From contig CAKTAM010000047.1 of assembly GCA_934527255.1 (NCBI GenBank), forward strand, positions 1-13,383: a DNA stretch of 13,383 nucleotides, read 5' to 3'. This document shows positions 1 through 5,161 of the stretch, piece after piece (position 1 is the stretch's first letter; every line of letters begins with the position of its first letter). The DNA is from an uncultured Oscillospiraceae bacterium (GTDB lineage: Bacteria; Bacillota; Clostridia; Oscillospirales; Ruminococcaceae). Below the pieces are notes generated by a model that had not been told where the DNA came from, did not search any database, and was given only the letters and a program-made list of their open reading frames with translations. Made by a program: the position numbers and the translations under genes.

Positions 1-126
1 TGCCGCGAGATGAAGATCCCCATCGAGGATCTGATCACGCACACCTATCCGCTGGATCAGATGAACGAGGCGATGGAGACCAACGTGGCGCAGAAGGGCA
101 TTAAGATCTGCTACCTCGCCAAGTAA
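1..126 (+). CDS. Zinc-type alcohol dehydrogenase, C-terminal end (partial)
   Basis: The first 41 codons are open in frame 1 and end with TAA; the start lies outside the window. The peptide has the closing signature of medium-chain (zinc-type) dehydrogenases, ITHTYPLDQMNEAME, in which an I-x-H-x-(F/Y)-P-L-D segment is followed by an N-E-A helix. In a microcompartment operon such an enzyme would reduce part of the aldehyde made by the signature enzyme to the alcohol and recycle NAD+ inside the shell. It is 15 bases upstream of the first shell gene, so co-transcription is likely. Only the tail is visible, so cofactor and metal ligands cannot be checked. The family call is fairly safe; substrate and role are inferred from context. 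Confidence 0.72.
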   Translation, partial: CREMKIPIEDLITHTYPLDQMNEAMETNVAQKGIKICYLAK

Positions 127-141
127 AACAGGGAGTAGTCT

Positions 142-471
142 ATGGCACTGGGAATGATTGAATGCTACGGCTTTGCAACATCCATCGTGGTGGCGGATGC
201 TGCCAGCAAGGCGGCGGATGTGGATATCGTAGCGTTGGATAAAAACAAACCGGCCAATGCCGACGCTGTGGCGGTGCCTCTGGTGATGGTTGTCAAAATG
301 GAGGGCAGTGTGGCGGCGGTGGAAGCCGGTATGGCTGCCGGTATTGCAGCGGCGAAGGAACGCGAGCTGTATATTACCTCCAAGATCATTGCCGGGCAAT
401 CTCCGGATATGGAGTGGTTTGCCAGACTGAACGCCACAGGCAACGACAAGCTGCGCAACACAAAAAAGTGA
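142..471 (+). CDS. BMC-H shell protein, divergent type with long pore-region loop
   Basis: This 109-residue protein is a single BMC domain, one tile of the hexagonal microcompartment shell. The start MALGMIECYGFATSIVVADA matches the first beta strand and helix of BMC-H proteins. Where canonical paralogs carry the short K-I-G-S-G pore loop, this protein has a segment about nine residues longer (KNKPANADAVAVP, about residues 34-46), so its central pore should differ from its neighbours. The C-terminus has a Lys/Asn-rich tail beyond the fold. A GGGAG ribosome site at 131-135 sits six bases before the ATG. It is the first of five consecutive BMC-H genes. Membership of the family is clear; which molecules pass its pore is unknown. 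Confidence 0.9.
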   Translation: MALGMIECYGFATSIVVADAASKAADVDIVALDKNKPANADAVAVPLVMVVKMEGSVAAVEAGMAAGIAAAKERELYITSKIIAGQSPDMEWFARLNATGNDKLRNTKK

Positions 472-522
472 GGACGGCTCTCCGTTCTCTCAACGTAAAG
501 TGATTGAAAAGGAGTTAAAACA

Positions 523-798
523 ATGATGGAAGCTCTGGGTATGGTTGAAACCCGCGGCCTGGTTGCCGCGATCGAGGCTGCCGATGCAATGGTCAAGGCC
601 GCCAATGTTGTTCTGATCGGCTCTGAGAAGATCGGTTCCGGTCTGGTCACCGTGATGGTTCGCGGCGACGTGGGCGCTGTCAAATCCGCTGTGGATGCCG
701 GTGGCGCTGCCGCTTCCAAGCTGGGCGAGGTGATCGCTCTGCATGTCATTCCCCGTCCTCATAACGATGTGGAAAAGCTGCTGCCCGTTCTGAAATAA
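523..798 (+). CDS. BMC-H shell protein (PduA/EutM type), copy 1
   Basis: A 91-residue canonical hexamer-forming shell protein. It opens with EALGMVETRGLVAAIEAADA, carries the pore loop K-I-G-S-G and ends with the usual HVIPRPH segment. Size and sequence fit PduA/PduJ/EutM, the major flat tiles of the compartment whose small pore admits the diol substrate while slowing aldehyde escape (family knowledge). The protein differs from the product of the gene at 1644 at only 6 of 89 aligned residues, so the two are recent duplicates or are kept alike by gene conversion. The ribosome site AAGGAG at 509-514 lies eight bases before the first of two adjacent ATGs. It is probably a bulk shell component. 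Confidence 0.95.
   Translation: MMEALGMVETRGLVAAIEAADAMVKAANVVLIGSEKIGSGLVTVMVRGDVGAVKSAVDAGGAAASKLGEVIALHVIPRPHNDVEKLLPVLK
717..780 (+). repeat. 64-bp exact direct repeat within paralogous BMC-H genes, copy 1
   Basis: This stretch, near the 3' end of the shell gene at 523, is identical base for base to 1835-1898 in the shell gene at 1644. Flanking bases and third-codon positions elsewhere in the two genes differ, so the block looks like a trace of recent conversion or strong constraint. Recombination between the copies would delete 1,118 bp, including two intervening shell genes. Confidence 0.85.
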
Positions 799-821
799 GC
801 TGATTGACAGGATGTTCAAGT

Positions 822-1097
822 ATGGAAAAGGCAATTGCGTTGTTGGAGGTACAGGCAATGGTCGCGGCGATCGTTGCACTGGATGCCATGGAAAAGGCTG
901 CTGAGGTCGAACTGATCCATGTGGAAAAGCGCCTGGGCGGCCGTCTGGTCACCTTGGTGGTGCGGGGCGATGTCTCTGCGGTAACAGCCGCACTGGAGGC
1001 AGGCGCCGCTGCTGCCGCTGAGGTTGGCGAGGTCAAATGCCGCGAGGTGATTGCCCGTCCGCATCCCAATGTCATGAAGTATCTGACCGTCGGCTAA
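822..1097 (+). CDS. BMC-H shell protein with Arg-rich pore loop
   Basis: A 91-residue BMC-H protein starting MEKAIALLEVQAMVAAIVAL. I chose the ATG at 822 because AGGA at 809-812 precedes it by nine bases and the resulting length equals that of its neighbours; a TTG at 804 in the same frame would add six residues without family support. The pore loop reads K-R-L-G-G-R in place of K-I-G-S-G, with one inserted residue and two extra arginines, so the hexamer pore should be more positive. The C-terminal VIARPHPNV is the standard end of the fold. It shares the operon with four other BMC-H genes and is probably a minor tile for anionic metabolites or cofactors; that role is inference. Confidence 0.9.
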   Translation: MEKAIALLEVQAMVAAIVALDAMEKAAEVELIHVEKRLGGRLVTLVVRGDVSAVTAALEAGAAAAAEVGEVKCREVIARPHPNVMKYLTVG

Positions 1098-1119
1098 GCG
1101 GTAGGAAAGGGTAGGCAAT

Positions 1120-1581
1120 ATGGCTGAAGAAAAGAAAAACGGTGCAGCGGCCGCCAGAAAAACGGCTGCGAAACCGGCCGCGCCCCGGGTGACCGCCGCG
1201 CGGAAGGCGGCTGCCCGTATGAGCGCTGCCGTCGCCGATGCCCCCGCAAAGACGGAGGCACCAGCGGCGAAACCGGCAGAGACAACAGCTGCCGCGGCGC
1301 ATCCCCGTATGGGAGCGCTTGGCATGCTGGAGACCCGAGGCTTGGTTGCCGCGCTGGAAGCGTCTGATGCGATGGTCAAAGCGGCCAATGTGCGTTTGAT
1401 CGGTTCTGAGAAGATCGGTTCCGGTCTGGTGAGCGTGATGGTCTGCGGCGATGTGTCGGCTGTTCGCGCAGCTGTGGATGCCGGAGGGGCTGCCGCTGCA
1501 GAGCTGGGTGAAATTTATGCACTGCATGTTATTCCCAGCCCTCACCCTGATGTGGAGAATATTCTCCCCACCATCAAATAA
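1120..1581 (+). CDS. BMC-H shell protein with Ala/Lys/Pro-rich N-terminal extension
   Basis: This 153-residue protein has two parts. Residues 64-153 form a canonical BMC-H domain (MGALGMLETRGLVAALEASD, K-I-G-S-G pore, HVIPSPH end), close to the products of the genes at 523 and 1644. Residues 1-63 are low-complexity and look like histone H1 tails: Ala-rich with nine Lys/Arg in the first 34 residues (K5, K6, R13, K14, K18, R23, R28, K29, R33), then an Ala/Pro linker (about 35-62). The extension is in frame and preceded by a good AGGAAAGG site at 1103-1110, so it is probably translated; an internal ATG at 1309 has no ribosome site. It could tether cargo, other shell faces or nucleic acid. The fold is certain; the function of the extension is unknown. 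Confidence 0.9.
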   Translation: MAEEKKNGAAAARKTAAKPAAPRVTAARKAAARMSAAVADAPAKTEAPAAKPAETTAAAAHPRMGALGMLETRGLVAALEASDAMVKAANVRLIGSEKIGSGLVSVMVCGDVSAVRAAVDAGGAAAAELGEIYALHVIPSPHPDVENILPTIK

Positions 1582-1643
1582 TTGTTCGTTTCTCAAAAGC
1601 ATTTTCGCTTCAAAAACTATCATTAATACAGGAGGATACTAGA

Positions 1644-1916
1644 ATGGAAGCTCTGGGTATGGTTGAGACCCGTGGTCTGGTAGCCGCTATCGAGGCTGCT
1701 GATGCAATGGTCAAGGCTGCTAACGTTACGCTGATCGGCTCTGAGAAGATCGGTTCCGGTTTGGTCACCGTGATGGTTCGCGGCGACGTTGGCGCTGTGA
1801 AGGCTGCTGTTGAGGCTGGCGGCGCTGCTGCCGGCAAGCTGGGCGAGGTGATCGCTCTGCATGTCATTCCCCGTCCTCATAACGATGTGGAAAAGCTGTT
1901 GCCTGCTATCAAGTAA
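1644..1916 (+). CDS. BMC-H shell protein (PduA/EutM type), copy 2
   Basis: A 90-residue canonical BMC-H tile with the K-I-G-S-G pore loop and HVIPRPH ending. It is almost the same protein as the one encoded at 523 (six substitutions over 89 residues). The ribosome site AGGAGG at 1630-1635, eight bases from the ATG, is the best in the shell-gene block, which suggests that this copy is the most heavily translated. It is the last of the five BMC-H genes and is followed by the hairpin-rich gap before pduL. Its last third shares an uninterrupted 64-base match with the first copy. Confidence 0.95.
   Translation: MEALGMVETRGLVAAIEAADAMVKAANVTLIGSEKIGSGLVTVMVRGDVGAVKAAVEAGGAAAGKLGEVIALHVIPRPHNDVEKLLPAIK
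1835..1898 (+). repeat. 64-bp exact direct repeat within paralogous BMC-H genes, copy 2
   Basis: Partner of the repeat at 717-780. The identity begins one base before an AAG Lys codon and stops where one copy has CTG and the other TTG for the same leucine, which fits gene conversion or recent duplication. Confidence 0.85.
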
Positions 1917-1938
1917 GCAACGGTTCGTGCTGGCGTTT

Positions 1939-1966
1939 CCGCCCCGCGCGTTTTCGCGTGGGGCGG
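1939..1966 (+). promoter_or_regulatory. Strong GC-rich RNA hairpin (12-bp stem, TTTT loop)
   Basis: CCGCCCCGCGCG at 1939-1950 pairs with CGCGTGGGGCGG at 1955-1966, including one G-U pair, around a TTTT loop. It starts 22 bases after the stop codon of the last BMC-H gene. No U-tract follows, so it is unlikely to be an intrinsic terminator. A stem this strong would block 3' exonucleases and could protect the upstream shell-gene mRNA. Confidence 0.6.
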
Positions 1967-2043
1967 GGATGCTTCCCGTTCCAACGGTTTGTCTTAATGT
2001 GTTTTATCTGAAAATGTTCTGCGGGCTGCGGCCTGGTGGGACT

Positions 2044-2070
2044 GCGGAGGAAAGAAGACTTTTCTTCCGC
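2044..2070 (+). promoter_or_regulatory. RNA hairpin (11-bp stem, AAGAC loop)
   Basis: GCGGAGGAAAG at 2044-2054 pairs with TTTTCTTCCGC at 2060-2070, with two G-U pairs. The left arm contains a GGAGG-like sequence that is buried in the stem and has no start codon after it. It is the second strong structure in the gap and may act in mRNA processing or stability; no direct evidence of function. Confidence 0.45.
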
Positions 2071-2241
2071 CTGAGTGTGCAAGCTCTGTCTGCCGTTTCA
2101 GACGGCGGATTTCAAAATAAATTACTTACGGCAGCATTTTGCTGTTTCTTCTGGAGTGTTCGCCGAACTCTTATCCCGGCAAAGGGGAAGGAGCAGGCGC
2201 TTGATATCTGAATAAAATCCGAGTAAGAAATGGAGTGCAGT

Positions 2242-2916
2242 ATGGCTATGGAACAGAATGTGGCAGAAATCACAAAGGTCATCAATAAAGTTCTGCAGGA
2301 GATGGGCGCGGCTTCCGCGGCTGCTCCGGCGACGACCGGTAAAGAGGTTCCGATCGGGGTCTCCAACCGTCATATTCATCTTACGCAGTCGGATGTGGAC
2401 ACGCTGTTTGGCAAAGGCTACGAGCTGACCAAGCTGAAGGATCTGTCTCAGCCCGGCCAGTACGCATGTAAGGAGACGGTGACTCTGGTAGGTCCTTCCA
2501 TGCGCAGCATCGAGGGTGTCCGTGTGCTGGGGCCGCTGCGCAAGCAGACGCAGGTCGAAATTTCCAAGACGGATTCCTTTGTATTGAAGGTCAAGCCTCC
2601 GGTGCGTGAAAGCGGCAGTCTGGCAGGCTCGGCCCCGATGCTGATCGTCGGGCCGAAGGGCCATATCAGCATTGACGAGGGCTGCATCATCGCCAACCGT
2701 CACATTCATATGAGCCCGGAGGACGCCGCTCATTTCGGTGTAAAGGATGGCGATACCGTGACCATTCAGGCGGACAGCGGCACGCGCCGCAGCCGTTGGT
2801 ATGATGTGCAGATTCGTGTTAACGAAAAGTTCCGTCTGGAGATGCACATTGATACGGACGACGCCAACTCTGCGGGTCTGGGCAACGGCAGCAAAGTGGT
2901 TGTTGTTGACGACTAA
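2242..2916 (+). CDS. pduL: PduL-type phosphate acyltransferase (phosphotransacylase)
   Basis: PduL converts acyl-CoA (propionyl-CoA or acetyl-CoA) and phosphate to acyl phosphate and free CoA, recycling CoA inside the compartment. Both family motifs are present, SNRHIHL (H44, H46) and NRHIHM (H154, H156), plus H202 in EMHIDTDD; in Rhodopseudomonas PduL the equivalent histidines bind the two metals. Residues 3-21 form an amphipathic helix (EQNVAEITKVINKVLQEM) followed by an Ala/Pro/Thr linker, the usual encapsulation peptide that directs the enzyme into the shell. I prefer the ATG at 2242 because GGAG at 2232-2235 precedes it by six bases; ATGs at 2230 and 2248 are in the same frame. At 224 residues it has normal length. 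It precedes the vertex-protein gene, whose ribosome site overlaps the region just after this stop codon. Confidence 0.95.
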   Translation: MAMEQNVAEITKVINKVLQEMGAASAAAPATTGKEVPIGVSNRHIHLTQSDVDTLFGKGYELTKLKDLSQPGQYACKETVTLVGPSMRSIEGVRVLGPLRKQTQVEISKTDSFVLKVKPPVRESGSLAGSAPMLIVGPKGHISIDEGCIIANRHIHMSPEDAAHFGVKDGDTVTIQADSGTRRSRWYDVQIRVNEKFRLEMHIDTDDANSAGLGNGSKVVVVDD

Positions 2917-2929
2917 GGAGAACAGAACC

Positions 2930-3178
2930 ATGATGATGGGCAGAGTGGTGGGAAATGTTGTTTCCACCAGAAAACAGGATGCTTTGGTCGGCTCTAAAAT
3001 TCTGGAAGTGCAGCTGATCGAAAATCAGAAGGATACCGATAAATTTCTGATTGCGATCGACAGCGTAGGCGCCGGTATCGGCGAGCTTGTGCTGGTCACT
3101 GCAGGCAGCAGTGCACGTTTGGCGCTGCAGAATACCAATGCACCGGTTGATGCCGTGGTTGTCGGCATTGTGGATTAA
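2930..3178 (+). CDS. eutN: BMC-P vertex shell protein (EutN/PduN/CcmL family)
   Basis: An 82-residue pentamer-forming protein that caps the vertices of the microcompartment. The start (M)GRVVGNVVSTRK, the VGSKILEVQ strand and the C-terminal DAVVVGIVD are diagnostic of the EutN/CcmL family. The ribosome site AAGGAG at 2915-2920 begins in the pduL stop codon region and lies nine bases before the first of three tandem ATGs (2930, 2933, 2936); any of these may be used. It sits between pduL and pduS as in pdu-like and GRM operons. Only a few copies per particle are needed, in keeping with its position after the hairpin-rich gap. It is the only pentamer gene in the window. Confidence 0.95.
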   Translation: MMMGRVVGNVVSTRKQDALVGSKILEVQLIENQKDTDKFLIAIDSVGAGIGELVLVTAGSSARLALQNTNAPVDAVVVGIVD

Positions 3179-3202
3179 ACCGGAAAGGAAACTGGGGCAG
3201 TT

Positions 3203-4525
3203 ATGTTGGATGAACTCAAAAACAGCCTGTTGGAGGCTGGCATTGTCGGTGCCGGCGGCGCAGGCTTTCCGGCCGGGGGAAAATTGGCGCCCGGCGCCAA
3301 CACGCTGATCGTCAACGGCGCCGAGTGTGAGCCGTTGATGGATACGGATTATACCATTTTGCGGGAGCATCTGGCCGATGTGGTGGCCGGGGCCAAGGCT
3401 ATGATGGCGGCGGCAGGTATTGGCCGCGGTTTTCTTGGCATCAAGGCGCATAATGTAAAGCGTCTTGGGCTGCAGGATGGGCAGCAGCTGGCAGAAGATT
3501 TCTGTGTGGCGCAGCTGCCGGATGTGTACCCCATTGGCGATGAGGTCAGCCTGATCTATCAGGTGACGGGCCGTGTGGTACGCCCCGGTGCGCTGCCCAT
3601 TACGGCAGGCGTGATCGTTTATAATGTGGAAACAGCCTATAACATTCGCCATTGGCTGTGTGATCAGCGGCCTGTTTATGAAAAGTGGCTGACGCTGGGT
3701 GGCGATATTCCGCAGCATCTGGTCATCCGCACGCCGGTCGGTACGGCGGTTCGCGATATTTTCGCCCGGTATGGCATTCGCGTGCCGGAGGGTTATGTGG
3801 TGTTGGACGGCGGCCCAAGCATGGGTAAGATGATTACCTGGCAGACGGCCGTGGTTACCAAGACCACAAAGGCTATTCTGGTTTTGCCGCCGGATATTCC
3901 GGCGATCATCAGCAAAAATTCCAATTTGCAGCTGCAGGTCACCCGTGCGGCCTCATGCTGCTGTCAGTGTACGGCATGCACCGAGCGCTGTCCGCGTAAT
4001 CTGCTGGGGTATCCGTTGGAGCCTCACCGGATGATTCGTAGCATGACAACGATTGCGGAAGAGGATCCGGATCTGGTGCTGACGGCAACACTGTGCTGCG
4101 GCTGCGGTATTTGCGAGATGGCTTCCTGCTGTCAGGGGCTTTCGCCGCGCAATGTGATCGCTCAGTATAAAAAGGTGCTGGCGCAGAAGGGCATGAAGTA
4201 TCAGGCAACGCAGGATGTGCAGCCGCTGGATTGCCGCGATGCCAGAATGCTGCCCAGCTATCGTTGGATGGCAATGCTGGGTGTGGATAGCTATGACGTA
4301 AAGCCGGAATATCTTCCGGAGCCCTTTGTGCCGGATAAGATTTTTGTGGCATTCAAGCAGCACATCGGCGCACCGGCCGTGGCCTGCGTATCCGTGGGCG
4401 ATACCGTAAAGGTCGGTGACGCGGTGGCAGTGAAAAGCCGTGGTCTGTCCATTGGTATGCACAGCGGCATTGATGGTGTTGTCACCCGAGTGGATGAACT
4501 GGGCGTCACAATCGAGAGAAAGTGA
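3203..4525 (+). CDS. pduS: PduS-type RnfC-like flavin/iron-sulfur electron-transfer protein
   Basis: This 440-residue protein belongs to the PduS/RnfC family, flavoproteins that move electrons from NADH through two [4Fe-4S] clusters. The N-terminus holds the Gly-rich nucleotide/FMN loop GAGGAGFPAGGK (about residues 16-27) and VNGAECEP, as in Complex I 51-kDa proteins. The ferredoxin-like part has a CxxCxxCxxxCP motif at C253/C256/C259/C263 and a second cluster at C298/C301/C304 with C309 or C310 as fourth ligand. In Salmonella, PduS reduces cobalamin; no B12 enzyme is seen here, so it more likely reoxidises NADH or supplies reducing power to the activase. It is followed after 15 bases by pduT, its known partner at the shell. 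An AAAGGAA ribosome site lies upstream at 3184-3190. Confidence 0.92.
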   Translation: MLDELKNSLLEAGIVGAGGAGFPAGGKLAPGANTLIVNGAECEPLMDTDYTILREHLADVVAGAKAMMAAAGIGRGFLGIKAHNVKRLGLQDGQQLAEDFCVAQLPDVYPIGDEVSLIYQVTGRVVRPGALPITAGVIVYNVETAYNIRHWLCDQRPVYEKWLTLGGDIPQHLVIRTPVGTAVRDIFARYGIRVPEGYVVLDGGPSMGKMITWQTAVVTKTTKAILVLPPDIPAIISKNSNLQLQVTRAASCCCQCTACTERCPRNLLGYPLEPHRMIRSMTTIAEEDPDLVLTATLCCGCGICEMASCCQGLSPRNVIAQYKKVLAQKGMKYQATQDVQPLDCRDARMLPSYRWMAMLGVDSYDVKPEYLPEPFVPDKIFVAFKQHIGAPAVACVSVGDTVKVGDAVAVKSRGLSIGMHSGIDGVVTRVDELGVTIERK

Positions 4526-4540
4526 GGACGGAGTTAAAAT

Positions 4541-5086
4541 ATGTTGTATGCGGTTGGCGTAGTGGAACTGAAAAGCATCGCCGAAGGCATCAAGGCATGC
4601 GACGGTGCACTGAAAGCGGCAAATATCCGGCTGGTATCCGCGCATCCGTCCTGTCCGGGCAAGTATGAGATCATCCTGACCGGTTCCATCTCCAATGTGA
4701 CGGCCTCGGTCGATTATATCCGCAATGGCTTTGGAAAGTATGTTATTGATGCCTCTGTAATGGGCCGTATTGACGAAAATGTTGTCAAGGCTTTGTTTGG
4801 TACACAGCAGGAAGCGGGCAAGGGCGCTTTGGGCGTCATTGAAACGTTTTCGGCGGCCAGTGCCATCAAGGCTGCAGATATGGCGGTCAAAACGGCCAAT
4901 GTCGCCCTGTATGACCTGCGCATTTCACGCGGCATCGGCGGCAAGGGTCTGGTACTGCTGACGGGCGATGTCAGCGATGTGACGGCGGCGGTGGAGACCG
5001 GTTCCAATTACGCAAAGGATTTGGGCCTGCTGCATTCCAGCAGCGTGATCGCCGCGCCGCATGCCGATCTGTGGAAGCAACTGTAA
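4541..5086 (+). CDS. pduT: PduT-type trimeric BMC shell protein with Fe-S cysteine
   Basis: A 181-residue protein with two fused BMC domains (about 1-90 and 95-181), giving a pseudohexameric trimer. The first domain has CPGKY in place of the usual pore loop, and its cysteine is residue 38, exactly the position of the Cys38 that ligates a [4Fe-4S] cluster in the central pore of Salmonella PduT (ICPGK there). The second domain starts GALGVIETFSAASAIKAADM and ends VIAAPHADLWKQL. Placement right after pduS supports a joint electron conduit through the shell. The ribosome site GGAG at 4530-4533 is seven bases from the ATG. Family and subtype are secure; the electron acceptor is inferred. Confidence 0.95.
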   Translation: MLYAVGVVELKSIAEGIKACDGALKAANIRLVSAHPSCPGKYEIILTGSISNVTASVDYIRNGFGKYVIDASVMGRIDENVVKALFGTQQEAGKGALGVIETFSAASAIKAADMAVKTANVALYDLRISRGIGGKGLVLLTGDVSDVTAAVETGSNYAKDLGLLHSSSVIAAPHADLWKQL

Positions 5087-5161
5087 AAGGCGGTGTTTCC
5101 CGTTTGGTGTGATGAGTGACAGTTTCAGGGCAGATTTCTGATAAAAAGGAGAAGTGTCTAT

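Larger units (their letters stand above)
1917..2241 (+). other. Hairpin-rich intercistronic region between shell genes and pduL
   Basis: These 325 bases hold no convincing gene: the open frame at 1861-2211 overlaps the end of a shell gene in another frame and its product resembles nothing. I see no good -35/-10 pair and no T-run that would make a rho-independent terminator. What stands out is potential RNA structure: a 12-bp hairpin at 1939-1966, an 11-bp hairpin at 2044-2070, and weaker stems at 2092-2106 (GCCGT/ACGGC) and 2132-2144 (CAGCA/TGCTG). The gap separates highly expressed shell genes from enzyme genes that should be needed in smaller amounts, so it may set differential mRNA stability or partial readthrough. 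That role is inference. Confidence 0.6.

Noticed and set aside
804..821. TTG start for the third BMC-H gene
   Set aside because: It would add six residues (MTGCSS) not seen in the family; the ATG at 822 has an AGGA nine bases upstream and gives the same length as its paralogs.
1939..1966. Hairpin as a rho-independent terminator splitting the operon
   Set aside because: The stem is strong but is followed by GGATGC and no T-run, and I find no promoter before pduL; stabilising or attenuating structure is the better reading.
1989..2017. Possible promoter (TTGTCT ... ) in the gap before pduL
   Set aside because: No acceptable -10 lies at 16-18 bases (AAATGT at best); the TTGATA at 2201 also has only TAAGAA at the right distance.
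1861..2211. A 116-codon + strand frame running from the last BMC-H gene into the intergenic gap
   Set aside because: It starts inside the shell gene in another frame, has no ribosome site and its product shows no family features; the DNA is better explained as hairpin-rich non-coding sequence.
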